This document shows, piece after piece, positions 31,543 to 41,150 of a stretch of DNA of 52,160 nucleotides (position 1 is the stretch's first letter; each line of letters begins with the position of its first letter). The translations under genes were made by a program, and so were the position numbers. This DNA is from Lachnospiraceae bacterium UBA6998 (GTDB taxonomy: Bacteria > Bacillota > Clostridia > Lachnospirales > Lachnospiraceae). The notes below the pieces were generated by a model, which worked only from the letters and a program-made list of their open reading frames with translations, searched no databases and was not told the origin of the DNA. The stretch lies in the NCBI GenBank assembly GCA_002448395.1, contig DJXS01000053.1, positions 1 through 52,160 of the forward strand, in the 5' to 3' direction.

Positions 31543-33405
31543 TCAGGAATTGTAAACAACAACCTTTGTTCCGAAAGGAATGTTGTCCCATACCCACTCA
31601 GCATTCTCAAGTTCAAGTCTGATGCAGCCATGAGAATAGGTTGTTCTCAGCTCATCATCAAGGATCTTCCAGCTCTGCTCGTACGGATTGCCTCTGGTTC
31701 CTTTGTTGAACAGGATCGAATGGAAATAGTTTCCTGCGGAAATGTGGCAGGCAAATGCAGCACTGGAGAAGTCAAAGTCTGCCCAGCCCCATGTCGCGTC
31801 ACGCTTTGTGACATGATCATCAATGGTAAATACACCGTTAGGCGTATCTGATCCGCCATGTGTGCAGTCCCAATCCTTGATTCGTTTCCAGTTGTTCTTG
31901 CTTCCCTTATAAACACGGACTTTAAATGTGGACTTATCCACAAGGATCAGATAGTTGGTGCCGCTGGAATAGCCCTGGGCTTTATTATCCATGAGATCGC
32001 CCCATCTGCCGTATTCATCGAGATAGTAGCTCTTACCGTTTTCCTTGATCGTTGTATCTCTGTAGAGAGTACCATCTGCATGTGTGTAATACCAGTAAGC
32101 GCCATTCTTCTTCCAACCTTTTCCGGTACCCATCTTTCCGTTTGTATAGAAGAAGTAATAATCATTTGCCGTGTTGCCAGCTGTCTTGCAATATCTGGGA
32201 GTTGTAGCCATTGCTCCTCCCTTGGCAGGATCCAGGTAGTACCAGTATCCTTTGTACGGTACCCAAAGGGTTGCCATGGAGCCGCTTGAGAACATAAAGT
32301 ACCAATTATTATTTATTTCATTCCAACCGGTCGCCATAATGCCGTTGGTTTTTAAGTAATACCAGTTTCCGTTAACCTGCCTCCAGCCTTTTGCCATAGA
32401 TCCTGAAGGATCGAAGTAATACCACTTGCCATCAATTTTCTTCCAGCCGGTGATCATTCCTCCATCCTCCGGGGACAGATAATACCACTTGCCATCAATC
32501 TTCTGCCAGCCGGTCTGCATTCCGCCGCCGGTACTGAAATGACGCCATTTGCCGTCAATCTTCTGCCAGCCGGTCACCATTTTTCCGCTGGGATCAAAAT
32601 AATAGTTCCAGTTGCCAAGTTTCTGCCAGCCGATCTGCATCGCTCCGTTTCCATCGAAGTGATACCACTTGCCGTCGATCTGCTGCCAGTCTTTGAGCAT
32701 GGCGCCGCCCGGGCCGAAGAAGTACCAGTTTCCGTCAATCTTCTGCCATTTGGTCACCATTTTTCCGCTGGGATCGAAATAATAGCGATGGCCGTTCAAA
32801 TCCTGCCAGCCGATATGCATCGCTCCGTTTTCATCGAAGTGATACCACTTGCCGTCGATCTGCTGCCAGTTTTTCTGCATTACGCCGTTAGCATCAAAAT
32901 AATACCAACTGCCGTCAATCTTCTTCCAACTGGTTACAGGCTTTCCTTCGCTGCCATAATAATACTTGTTGGAACCCTCTTCTACCCAGCCTGTATTAAT
33001 GGATGCGTCAGTCGAAGCGTCCTGCTTGGCGTCCTTTACATCCACAACTACTTCAGGCTCTACAACTGCAGCGATCTCGGTGTCTGTAATACCTTCTGCC
33101 GCATTTTCAATGTCTTCAGCTGTAGACTCTGCCGCTGCGTTCTCTTCCTTCGTTTCAGTAACTACCTGTGCTTCCTGGCCTGTGGTGGTTCCCTCGTCAG
33201 CAGCTGTCTCATCCTTTCCTTTTTCCGTAGGAACAACAGCTTCTTCCTCAACCGAAACGCCCTCACCGGGAATCTCTTCCGGAGCTGCCTCTGTCACGAC
33301 TTCTGTGGTTGCAGTTGCAGCTGTCTCTGCTGCGCCTGCACCGGCGACAGGAATCGAAGCAAACGTAAGAGATAACGCCAGCAATAATGCCCATCTACGT
33401 TTCAT
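31543..33405 (-). CDS. L,D-transpeptidase (YkuD) with cell-wall-binding repeats
   Basis: A 620-residue secreted protein. A signal peptide (about 1-26) precedes an Ala/Glu/Thr-rich acidic linker to about residue 135, then about 14 CW repeats (138-470) of the form GWQKIDGKWYYFDPSGKM. The YkuD domain covers 495-620: NYLILVDKSTFKVRVYKG, TPNGVFTI, and the catalytic motif SHGCIRL with C594 and H592. Such enzymes make 3-3 peptidoglycan crosslinks or anchor proteins. The repeats are nearly identical at DNA level over 32550-32900, for example the pairs around 32560/32740 and 32640/32820, implying recent internal duplication. Confidence 0.92.
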   Translation of the reverse strand: MKRRWALLLALSLTFASIPVAGAGAAETAATATTEVVTEAAPEEIPGEGVSVEEEAVVPTEKGKDETAADEGTTTGQEAQVVTETKEENAAAESTAEDIENAAEGITDTEIAAVVEPEVVVDVKDAKQDASTDASINTGWVEEGSNKYYYGSEGKPVTSWKKIDGSWYYFDANGVMQKNWQQIDGKWYHFDENGAMHIGWQDLNGHRYYFDPSGKMVTKWQKIDGNWYFFGPGGAMLKDWQQIDGKWYHFDGNGAMQIGWQKLGNWNYYFDPSGKMVTGWQKIDGKWRHFSTGGGMQTGWQKIDGKWYYLSPEDGGMITGWKKIDGKWYYFDPSGSMAKGWRQVNGNWYYLKTNGIMATGWNEINNNWYFMFSSGSMATLWVPYKGYWYYLDPAKGGAMATTPRYCKTAGNTANDYYFFYTNGKMGTGKGWKKNGAYWYYTHADGTLYRDTTIKENGKSYYLDEYGRWGDLMDNKAQGYSSGTNYLILVDKSTFKVRVYKGSKNNWKRIKDWDCTHGGSDTPNGVFTIDDHVTKRDATWGWADFDFSSAAFACHISAGNYFHSILFNKGTRGNPYEQSWKILDDELRTTYSHGCIRLELENAEWVWDNIPFGTKVVVYNS

Positions 33406-33718
33406 TCTTTTCTCCTCTCCTGCTAAATGTTACAGAAAAATTATAATTGTTACGTTATTAATACTGCATTAATATACTACACTATTCTTTACAATAAATC
33501 CACCGTTAATTTACAAAAAATACAAAATCCTTTTTGTACTATAATTCGTACAAAAGGACTATACTCGGCCTGTGAAACAGATGACACATCAGTTTTAAGG
33601 AATAAAAAGACTGTTGCAGCTACTGATACATGATCAGTAACTGCAGCAGCCTCTCTTCTCACTATACAAAGAATACTCCCTGCTGCGGCAGTATGAGTCC
33701 CTGCCCCGGAGCCTTCCC
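33406..33718. other. Intergenic region with promoter side and telA terminator
   Basis: No gene is seen. An AT-rich stretch at 33420-33560 is the probable promoter and leader of the transpeptidase gene. At 33611-33649 an imperfect stem (CTGTTGCAG.TACTGAT with its partner ATCAGTA.CTGCAGCAG) followed on the minus strand by CTTTTTATT is a good terminator for telA. Confidence 0.65.
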
Positions 33719-34927
33719 TCAGCCTTTTGACGCCTGAAGGAGTTTCTGGCGAAGCTGTGCCTCGATCTGAGCGAGATCCTTCTGCGCCGCTGCTCTCTTC
33801 TGCTTGCCTTCGGACTGGATCTGAAGTACTTCGTCCATCGTAGAGATAAGCATTTCGTTGGTGTGCTTGAGTGTCTCGATATCCACAACGCCTCTCTCCG
33901 CTTCCTTCGCGCTCTCGACAGTCGCCTGTTTGAGCTTCTCGGCGTTCTTTCTGAGCAGGGCGTTGGTCATCTCATTAACTTCTCTCTCAGCCTTGGCTGC
34001 TCTCGAAGCGTGCTCGATGCCGATCGCGATGACCATCTGGTTCTTCCAAAGAGGAATCGTATTGACTATGGTAGACTGGATCTTCTCCGCCATTACCTGA
34101 TCGGAGGCCTGGATCATGCGGATCTGGGGACCTGTCTGCATTGCGACAGTTCTCGTGAGCTGCAGATCATAGAGTTTCTTCTCAAATCGATCGCACTGCT
34201 CCGCAAGATCCCTTGCTGCCTGCGCGTCTTCCGGAAGACCTGACTCCTCGGCTTTCTTCTGAAGTGCGGGGAGCTCATTCTCTCTGACTTCTTTCAGTTT
34301 CTTCTTTCCGGCAAGTATATACATGGTGAGCTCTTTATAATAATTGAGATTGAGCTCATACATGCGGTCAAGAAGTTCGATATCCTTGAGCAGGATCATC
34401 TGGTGCTTCTCCAGCTCTTTTGAGATCGATTCGACGTTCTTCTCTACGGACGCGTACTTGGACTTGAGTTCAGTGACCTGGTTTCCCTTCTTTTTAAAGA
34501 ATCCGAGAAGACCTTTGTCCTCTTCATCGATGTCAAAACTCTTGAGCTGTGTGACGAGTCCGGTGACCATATCACCTACTTCTCCGATATCCTTGGTCTT
34601 GACACTCTCCAGTGTCTTTTCGGAGAAATCCGCCATCTTCTTCTGCGTGCCGACGCCATATGTCAGTACAGCTTTCGAATCAGTCACATCGATCTTCTTG
34701 GAAAACTCTTCCACCATGCGAAGCTCTTCCGGTGTAAGGATATTCTCTTCCGGATCGGGCACTGCCTCTTCTTTCTTAGGGGCTTCCTGAACCTGCGCCG
34801 CCTCGCCGAATGTGAGGCTGGGGGCTCCTGCTGCCAGATCCGCAAAGGGATCTGCCTGCGCCATCGCGCCTGTAGACTGTGCCGCTCCCTCCTGACCAAA
34901 AGTCAGATCCATCTTCTCGTCTGCCAT
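33719..34927 (-). CDS. telA: TelA-family protein
   Basis: A 402-residue cytosolic, largely coiled-coil protein of the TelA/toxic anion resistance family. After an Ala/Gln-rich N-terminal 70 residues come DPEENILTPEELRMVEEFSKKIDVTDS, then GLLGFFKKK, LLDRMYELNLNYYKELTMYILAGKKKL and the highly conserved stretch MQTGPQIRMIQASDQVMAEKIQSTIVNTIPLWKNQMV. TelA is linked to tellurite, nisin and envelope stress resistance; its activity is unknown. It is the last gene of a six-gene run and is 87 bases after xpaC, its usual partner. Confidence 0.9.
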   Translation of the reverse strand: MADEKMDLTFGQEGAAQSTGAMAQADPFADLAAGAPSLTFGEAAQVQEAPKKEEAVPDPEENILTPEELRMVEEFSKKIDVTDSKAVLTYGVGTQKKMADFSEKTLESVKTKDIGEVGDMVTGLVTQLKSFDIDEEDKGLLGFFKKKGNQVTELKSKYASVEKNVESISKELEKHQMILLKDIELLDRMYELNLNYYKELTMYILAGKKKLKEVRENELPALQKKAEESGLPEDAQAARDLAEQCDRFEKKLYDLQLTRTVAMQTGPQIRMIQASDQVMAEKIQSTIVNTIPLWKNQMVIAIGIEHASRAAKAEREVNEMTNALLRKNAEKLKQATVESAKEAERGVVDIETLKHTNEMLISTMDEVLQIQSEGKQKRAAAQKDLAQIEAQLRQKLLQASKG

Positions 34928-35014
34928 AATCCCTGCTTTCTCCTTTGTACCAAGGCGTATATTTGATCGTTAATCAGTATCTTGTCAAAATAATCTGCCG
35001 TCAAGTCCCGAATG

Positions 35015-36394
35015 TCAGTCCTCTTTGGGCATTGTCTGAGCCTGGGCCTGACCGCCGCCAACAATCTCGTCGCCCCATGTGAGGGTCGTTCCGTAGACCT
35101 GCTTCTCCATGTCGCTGACGCTCTGACCCTTTTCTGCGGTCATCCCCCGTTCTGTAAGGCCGTCCTGCGCGAACATCGTCTCCATGACCGAGATATCAGA
35201 GGATACATCCCACGCCATGTTCTCGAACAGGCTGTCCAAAAGTCTCTCAAAAGCGTCATTGATCGTATCCAGCGCGTCCTCGATCTCTTTCTTGGTCTTT
35301 ACAATGTTTTCGCCATTGACAGTCTGCTTATCCAGTTCCGTATAGGCGCGGAGCAGTTTCACTGTCGTGGGAAGGTAGTAGCTTATCAGTTTACTCAGCT
35401 CAGATGCGGAATCCGGATTCTGTCTGACCTGCTCTATGATTCTGTCTACAGTGCTCTCAAGGCGGTAGAGCTTCTCAGACATCTCTACACCGGGGATCTC
35501 ATCATTGAAGTCGTGGATCGTCCTGATATACTCCTTGCCTTCTTTGATGATCTTCCTCGCCTCTTCGGGAAGATTGGCATCCGCTCCCTCTTCAGCCTCA
35601 GCCTGCTGCCTGAGGATCTCGCTCTGCTGACGGATCTCCTGATACTGCTGGTATATCTCTTCCGTGAGCATCAGTGTCGTTTGCTGCTCGTCGAGCCATG
35701 CGTTCGAAAAGACATTTTTCTCCATCAGCGCCTTGATATCAGCCAGAACCTCTTCCTTGGTCCTTCCCGTAGCCTGGGCGAGCTTGGAAATGTCAATATA
35801 TTCCGCATTTCCGATCACTTTCGCATACTCGTAATAGCGCTTTACCAGATCATGGTCTTTCTTGCCCTTGATGTACATGTACGCGAAGGCTGCCGTGATG
35901 ATCGCTGTCGCGAGAACTCCGAAGAGCGGTCCGCCCACGACCCCGTAAGCCACGAGATCAATTATATTTCCCAGCAGCATCGGAACGCTGACGAACAGTC
36001 CGCAGATACCGCCTATCATCTTGCCGAGGCCGCTCTGCTTGCTCACCAGTTTCTGCACGAAGGGAGTCTTCCAGGAGGAATACGTCCTCCTTGGCTGAGC
36101 CTGGCTGCTCATACGCTGGCCATACCCCGCTCCCGATGACTGATACCTTCTATAAGGATTGGCGCCGTAATTGGTTGCACCCTGCCCCGCAGTATTTCTG
36201 TACTGCCTGCTCCGGATATCTTCCCTCCGGTTCTTCTCGTTATACTCTCTGACATCCCGCTGGATCGTATCAGAGACTTCCTTTACTGTCTTACTTATGG
36301 TCGAACTAAGGCTTGAGAAATCATTGCGGTTCACGGCGTCATTGACCGCATCCATGATATCACTGCCCGCGCCATATAAATCATTTAAATCCAT
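35015..36394 (-). CDS. xpaC: XpaC-family protein
   Basis: A 459-residue protein of the XpaC (5-bromo-4-chloroindolyl phosphate hydrolysis) family. The N terminus MDLNDLYGAGSDIMDAVNDAVNRNDF is followed by a basic Tyr/Arg/Gln-rich region (70-115), two membrane helices at about 128-180 (MIGGICGLFVSVPMLLGNIIDL and GVLATAIITAAFAYMYI), then a long cytosolic helical part with KYYEYAKVIGNAEYIDISKLAQATGRTKEEVLADI. The real activity of XpaC is unknown; it accompanies TelA in many Firmicutes. In this cluster it follows zinc-ribbon membrane proteins. Confidence 0.85.
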   Translation of the reverse strand: MDLNDLYGAGSDIMDAVNDAVNRNDFSSLSSTISKTVKEVSDTIQRDVREYNEKNRREDIRSRQYRNTAGQGATNYGANPYRRYQSSGAGYGQRMSSQAQPRRTYSSWKTPFVQKLVSKQSGLGKMIGGICGLFVSVPMLLGNIIDLVAYGVVGGPLFGVLATAIITAAFAYMYIKGKKDHDLVKRYYEYAKVIGNAEYIDISKLAQATGRTKEEVLADIKALMEKNVFSNAWLDEQQTTLMLTEEIYQQYQEIRQQSEILRQQAEAEEGADANLPEEARKIIKEGKEYIRTIHDFNDEIPGVEMSEKLYRLESTVDRIIEQVRQNPDSASELSKLISYYLPTTVKLLRAYTELDKQTVNGENIVKTKKEIEDALDTINDAFERLLDSLFENMAWDVSSDISVMETMFAQDGLTERGMTAEKGQSVSDMEKQVYGTTLTWGDEIVGGGQAQAQTMPKED

Positions 36395-36501
36395 ACTCTA
36401 CGCCTCGTTCGCGTTCTCTGAATGAAATGCCAAAATACAAATAATATTGTAGACTATTCCTTCTCAAATGACAAACAATACAGCTCCCTTACGGGCAATT
36501 C

Positions 36502-36942
36502 TTACTCTCTGTTCAGCGCGATGCCGATCTTGGACAGCTCCGGCTCATAGATCCCGACTTTCTTTGCAGCCTCATCCATGCGCGCTTTCTGCACTGCAGC
36601 CATCTCACTGTCACCTGCCTGCAGATAAGCGTTGTAGCGGAACGCGGCATCCGCGTACCCGGCAAGCGCGGCTTCTTCCTCCGAACCCTCTTCGACCATG
36701 CCCAAAATACCGTAATCGTCATAATAGTCGATTAAAAGCGGCGCGTAATCACCTTTGTGGATATAATCCGATATGTAGTACGCATCGAACCCGCGGTTAT
36801 AATAGTGGGAGTCGTCAGTAGTGAAGAACCCGATCAGCATGAATATGCATAACGCGGCAAGCATGCCGATCACTATGTTCAGGAAAATGATGACTTTGGA
36901 CTTTTTGGGTCTGCTTTTTGCTCTGCTTATATATCTGGCCAT
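36502..36942 (-). CDS. Small membrane protein of the TelA/XpaC cluster
   Basis: A 146-residue protein, not recognised. A basic N terminus (RAKSRPKKSK) and one membrane helix (VIIFLNIVIGMLAALCIFMLIGFF, about 17-40) anchor an external helical domain with repeated Tyr/Asp (YYNRGFDAYYISDYIHKGDY), resembling a tetratricopeptide-like pair of helices. The domain is similar in style to those of the two upstream zinc-ribbon proteins, suggesting a shared fold. Its start overlaps the stop of the upstream gene by one base, so translation is coupled. Confidence 0.6.
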   Translation of the reverse strand: MARYISRAKSRPKKSKVIIFLNIVIGMLAALCIFMLIGFFTTDDSHYYNRGFDAYYISDYIHKGDYAPLLIDYYDDYGILGMVEEGSEEEAALAGYADAAFRYNAYLQAGDSEMAAVQKARMDEAAKKVGIYEPELSKIGIALNRE

Positions 36943-37772
36943 TATTTTTCCTCCTCCTGTGCCGGCTGCAGCTTCGGAAGCTCGACTGCATTCATCTCAG
37001 AGAGGCCGACTCCCGTAATGCCGACGACCCGAGCGTCCAGAGCCTGCTCGATCAGCACTTTCCTGCGGCTCTTGGAGAGACCGCGCAGGGAATCCGTATC
37101 CTCTTTGGAGAGATGAAGATATTTCTGCAGAAGGACCGCTAAATCCTGTTCCAGGTCATTATAGACCGCTTTCGTTTTTTCGGGATCGATGTCCGAGTAC
37201 GTGCTGCGATCAGTAAGGATATACTCATAAAACCGGTTTACATTCTCACTGAGGTTCTCCGCATAATAAAGGTTTCGCGTATCTTTCGCCAGATAAGCCG
37301 TTTCAATGATCCCGCGGTACGCATAATCATAGTAGTCTACAGCATAAAAGATGTCCCTGTACGCTCTGTATTTATCATTATAGTCGAGATTGTGCCTGTC
37401 TTCAAACCGGCTCAGCGCCATGAAATCCCTGTCCGCGATATATTGCTCGATCTGTTCCACATAGGCGTCATAATTTGTATTCGCCAGCCTTTTCTCTCTT
37501 CTTTCGTTGATATCGTACGGGTTCAGGCTGACCAGCATCCAGATAAATGCGATTGTAAGCGCAACGATCATTGCGAGCCGGATTCCCACCGCTGTGCTGC
37601 CGGCGCTGCTCACACTGATCTTATCGATCGCCTCCTGCTTCGTCTCCTCGAACTCGGTCTCATACTCCCGCATCTCTCTCTGATGCCGGAGCGCCTGATC
37701 CACCGGTCTTCCGCAGTGCGGGCAGAAGTGATCTTGAAGGGTTACATCGCCGCCGCAGTATTTGCATTTCAT
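36942..37772 (-). CDS. Zinc-ribbon membrane protein of the TelA/XpaC cluster, 1
   Basis: A 276-residue protein beginning with a zinc ribbon (CKYCGG ... CPHCGRP, ligands C3, C6, C17, C20). An acidic helix follows, then one membrane helix at about 63-84 (IRLAMIVALTIAFIWMLVSL), and an external helical domain rich in Tyr and Asp (YEYILTD, DIFYAVDYYDYAYRG). The ribbon lies in the cytosol. No family is recognised. The neighbour at 37783 has the same architecture. Confidence 0.65.
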   Translation of the reverse strand: MKCKYCGGDVTLQDHFCPHCGRPVDQALRHQREMREYETEFEETKQEAIDKISVSSAGSTAVGIRLAMIVALTIAFIWMLVSLNPYDINERREKRLANTNYDAYVEQIEQYIADRDFMALSRFEDRHNLDYNDKYRAYRDIFYAVDYYDYAYRGIIETAYLAKDTRNLYYAENLSENVNRFYEYILTDRSTYSDIDPEKTKAVYNDLEQDLAVLLQKYLHLSKEDTDSLRGLSKSRRKVLIEQALDARVVGITGVGLSEMNAVELPKLQPAQEEEK

Positions 37773-37782
37773 CGTCTGTTCC

Positions 37783-38589
37783 TCACCTGTTCTTTAAATA
37801 CTCTTCGCAGTCCTTCAAATAGAACTCGCCGTTGTTCCGGACAGCTGTTTTTTCAAGTTCTTCCCTTTCCCCGGGCGTAAGCGCAAATCTTGTTTCCAGA
37901 TCAGAAAGATATTCGCCGGACAATTCCTTAATGATCTCTGCATCCTCCGCCGAAACATTTCTTTTGTCAAAATACAGAAGGTTCAGTTCATCTTTAAGCA
38001 GAAATGCCAGATTATCCCGGTACTGTTTGGTATCCGTCCGGCCTTCCGCCTCAAGTTGTTCCAATATTTTGATCTCGCCGGGGATGTACTTCAGGATCCG
38101 AAGTCCGTCCAGCAGCGGATAATGCTCCCAGTCATAAAGCCCGTAATTATCCGTCTGGTCCGCGAATTCCAGAAGCCCGTCATAATCCTTACTCTCGTAA
38201 AGCGCCTCGAGTTTGGGATAGTTTTCCTGTTTCCACAGATACTCTTCTCTCTCTCTTTCCCTTCTTTTGGCGTCGCTGTTTCCGAACACGACCTGATCGA
38301 AAAAGGTCGTAACTCCGATCATCAGCAGAATAGCTGCGGCTATGGCTCCTACCACGGTCAGGACCCTTTTCATATCCCGTGCGGTTTGGACAACCTCTCT
38401 CTTCTTGTGCTCCCGCAGGACATCCTCCGGCAAATCCTCCAGTTTGTCCTTCAGTTCATCAAGATCCTCCAGGTATTCGGTCTCATCCTGGTAGTCATCG
38501 ACCGACCTGCAGTAAGGGCATCGCAGAAGACCCGCCTCGTACTGTGCCCCGCAGTTCGGGCATCGAAGCATTTTCACCTGTTTATTCAT
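37783..38589 (-). CDS. Zinc-ribbon membrane protein of the TelA/XpaC cluster, 2
   Basis: A 268-residue protein with an N-terminal zinc ribbon (LRCPNCGAQYEAGLLRCPYC), an acidic helical stretch (EYLEDLDELKDKLEDLPED), a membrane helix at about 72-92 (VLTVVGAIAAAILLMIGVTTFF) and an external helical domain with YPKLEALYESKDYDGLLEFADQ, a TPR-like pattern. Shared layout with the next gene suggests duplication or partners in a complex. Confidence 0.65.
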   Translation of the reverse strand: MNKQVKMLRCPNCGAQYEAGLLRCPYCRSVDDYQDETEYLEDLDELKDKLEDLPEDVLREHKKREVVQTARDMKRVLTVVGAIAAAILLMIGVTTFFDQVVFGNSDAKRREREREEYLWKQENYPKLEALYESKDYDGLLEFADQTDNYGLYDWEHYPLLDGLRILKYIPGEIKILEQLEAEGRTDTKQYRDNLAFLLKDELNLLYFDKRNVSAEDAEIIKELSGEYLSDLETRFALTPGEREELEKTAVRNNGEFYLKDCEEYLKNR

Positions 38590-38596
38590 CTTCTTT

Positions 38597-41029
38597 TTAT
38601 CTCTTAATAGTCTGTGTCCAGTGATTTGCCCCGTACATATCTGTGAACCTGTATGTCACAAGAGACGTTCCATCGCCGAGAGCCGTATCGCTGATCGTAA
38701 GATCCGCCGCGGAACCTGTGATCTCGAGAGGATTCCCCAGATAATAGGTGTCATTATAGTTGCCGTTGTAATCGTAAAGGTCGCAGAGAGGTTCAATGAC
38801 GTCTCCTGCCACAAGTTCCGTGATCTCCTTGCCAACGACATCGATCTCATCGTCCTTGCTGTAGTCCGAAAACGCGCCGGCCACATATCCCTTCTCATGT
38901 TCGTTGTCAAAGACGAGGATCAGATTGCTTCTCTGCCCGTTAAGCATGCACGGCACTCTTCCCGTAATAGTGTAATTTGTTCCGTCATCCAGCGTATCTA
39001 TGTGGTAATATGCCACGGGCTGACCGTTGATCGACATCCAGTACTTTCCTTCATCCGCAATGAGACTGCCTGCCTCGTCAAATTCATATACATTGTCGAG
39101 ACCCATGTCAGCATATCCTTTTCCGGTATCGTAGAAGGTGTTAAGTTCCAGATCCGTGACCATGCCCCACTGCTGCTCGGAGAGCTTAATCTTCTCCTTG
39201 CCGTCCTCTGTCACCCAGGCGAGCTGCGTCGCGTCGAAGTGATTTTCCTGCAGATACTCCAAAGTATCCTCCTGTGAGAGGGCCCTGTCAGAGAGGAAAG
39301 ATGAACCGGATGAGCTCATACCGGACACAGAACTGTAATCTCCGCCCAAAAAGCCGGTAAGCAGTGCACCGATCAGATCGCTTGTTCCGGTGCTGTCCAT
39401 TCCGCTGAAGCCTCCGGCGTAATCACCGAAGAGAGTGTCATAAGCACTTCCCGATCCGCCCTGGGCAGCCTGGCCGCTCACCTGAAGGCTCGCGAACTGT
39501 CTGATGCAGGTAGTATAGTCGGCGTCCATACCGATCTCGCTGTATGTTTTGGACATGCTGTCCACATACTTGGCGCTGCTTCTGTAAGGGAAGTAAATGG
39601 ATAATCCGTACGCATTGGACATATTTACGGATGTGCGGTTGTATTTGACTGCGCCGCGGATCGCTTTCGAGAGCGCTTCGCCCTCTTTGAGCCCGGTGTT
39701 CAGAGCCAGGTGCACCAGGTCGACCTGGTCGATCCTTGTGTTGGCCGCAAACTCTCTGGTCTGGTTTCTCGCCTGCGCGATCTGCTGATAGTTCTTATCA
39801 GAGATCTGATTGCTGATCGCCTTGGAAAAACTGCCCAGCAGCGAAGGTACCGTATTAGACAGTTCCGACAGATCCACCAGCGAAAGGGTCGTCTTCTGGC
39901 CGCGGCACTTTACTCCGCAGGTCTCCACGAAGGAATCGACGATCTTTTGACCGAGCTGCACTGTCGGGATCGATGTGTTCTTCCCGAGCGCATTGAGCCA
40001 ATCTGTGTAGAACCAGCCCACGCCGGGTTCCGTCTCTTCCGACGCGACCATGTAGTCCGCGTAATTGCTCAGCATCAGCGCAGTTTCCGTCGTCGCCATC
40101 AGGCATGCGTCGAATCCGACAAAATCGAATTTGACTCCGCCCTTTTCCAGAGCGCTCTTGATGCCGGACAGACTCATGGAGCCGCTGCTCTTATTCTTCT
40201 CGTCGTAGCCGTAGCCGCTGACAGAGCCGCTGCCGTGATCCCACAGGATCAGCTCATAGCGGTCTGCAGGGAAATTCTTCGCGGACCACTGAATGTAACT
40301 GGCGAGGTTGTCCGGGTTTGTCATGGATGCCGTGCCCGCGTCCTTGATAAGGCACTTCACGCCGCCTTCCATAACCTGATAGACCTGGTTCACCCTGCTG
40401 CTGACAATATTGTTGCGCCAGCTGCTGCAGCCGCCGGTGTAGACAAGAAGATTGACCTTGTTCCCAAGGTTTGCTGCCGCCATCTCCTGCAGGTCAGAAG
40501 TTCCCATTCCGCTTCTGGATTCCAGATCCGTGCCGCACAGATAGACCATAATCGTAACGGTATCATTGCCGCCGCCCTTGATCTTCGTGAATTTCTCTCT
40601 TGATCCGGACGCCACTTCCGTGTCAAGCTGGGTCTGAGACGCGTTCTCACCGGACCACCCGGTGGAGAGGGAGCCGTTTCCGCCGTAAGAGCTGTTATAG
40701 AAGTTGAAATTGCTGTCCCCGGAACTGGAGGTATAGTTCTCATCGACGTTCCAGTTATTTCCGGTCGAAGTATAGCTGCCGCCTCCGCTGCTGCCGCCTC
40801 CAAGCAGCCCTCCGAGAGAGCCGCCGCCGCCCAGCAGCGCAATGATGATCAGGACGATCAGCGGAAGTCCGCCCATCCCCCTGCCGTTTCTCTGTCCCGA
40901 ACCCGAACTTCCCCTTCCGGAAGTACCTGATCCAACAGGACCGGTTCCTAGTCCGTCACCTCGGAGGTTAACGCCGGAACCCCCTTCAGTCACATTTCTT
41001 TTCCTGCCGCGCGGTCTGTTATCTGCCAT
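38597..41029 (-). CDS. Clostripain-family (C11) cysteine peptidase, membrane anchored
   Basis: An 810-residue protein. Residues 1-55 are Gly/Arg/Ser-rich and basic, followed by a membrane helix at 54-67 (GLPLIVLIIIALLG) and a Gly/Ser/Asn-rich spacer to about 150. The C11 peptidase domain starts at 157 (DTVTIMVYLCGTDLES) with H265 (WDHGSGSVSG) and C309 (FDACLMAT) as the catalytic dyad. The C-terminal 200 residues are beta-rich and unrecognised. C11 enzymes cut after Arg and usually activate themselves. The protease domain is probably external. It is the first gene of the cluster; the next gene starts 8 bases on. Confidence 0.88.
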   Translation of the reverse strand: MADNRPRGRKRNVTEGGSGVNLRGDGLGTGPVGSGTSGRGSSGSGQRNGRGMGGLPLIVLIIIALLGGGGSLGGLLGGGSSGGGSYTSTGNNWNVDENYTSSSGDSNFNFYNSSYGGNGSLSTGWSGENASQTQLDTEVASGSREKFTKIKGGGNDTVTIMVYLCGTDLESRSGMGTSDLQEMAAANLGNKVNLLVYTGGCSSWRNNIVSSRVNQVYQVMEGGVKCLIKDAGTASMTNPDNLASYIQWSAKNFPADRYELILWDHGSGSVSGYGYDEKNKSSGSMSLSGIKSALEKGGVKFDFVGFDACLMATTETALMLSNYADYMVASEETEPGVGWFYTDWLNALGKNTSIPTVQLGQKIVDSFVETCGVKCRGQKTTLSLVDLSELSNTVPSLLGSFSKAISNQISDKNYQQIAQARNQTREFAANTRIDQVDLVHLALNTGLKEGEALSKAIRGAVKYNRTSVNMSNAYGLSIYFPYRSSAKYVDSMSKTYSEIGMDADYTTCIRQFASLQVSGQAAQGGSGSAYDTLFGDYAGGFSGMDSTGTSDLIGALLTGFLGGDYSSVSGMSSSGSSFLSDRALSQEDTLEYLQENHFDATQLAWVTEDGKEKIKLSEQQWGMVTDLELNTFYDTGKGYADMGLDNVYEFDEAGSLIADEGKYWMSINGQPVAYYHIDTLDDGTNYTITGRVPCMLNGQRSNLILVFDNEHEKGYVAGAFSDYSKDDEIDVVGKEITELVAGDVIEPLCDLYDYNGNYNDTYYLGNPLEITGSAADLTISDTALGDGTSLVTYRFTDMYGANHWTQTIKR

Positions 41030-41150
41030 TTCTCTTACCTCCCTGCCAACACACTTATTAAGGAAAGGATTTCTCTTTCAGATCACTGAAAACGGAGTTT
41101 TATTCAATGATATTCCGTCACAAGTATATCATAGTTTCCAGCAAATATGC

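Noticed and set aside
35012..36139. Plus-strand open frame of 375 codons
   Set aside because: Antisense to xpaC with no domain and no start signal.
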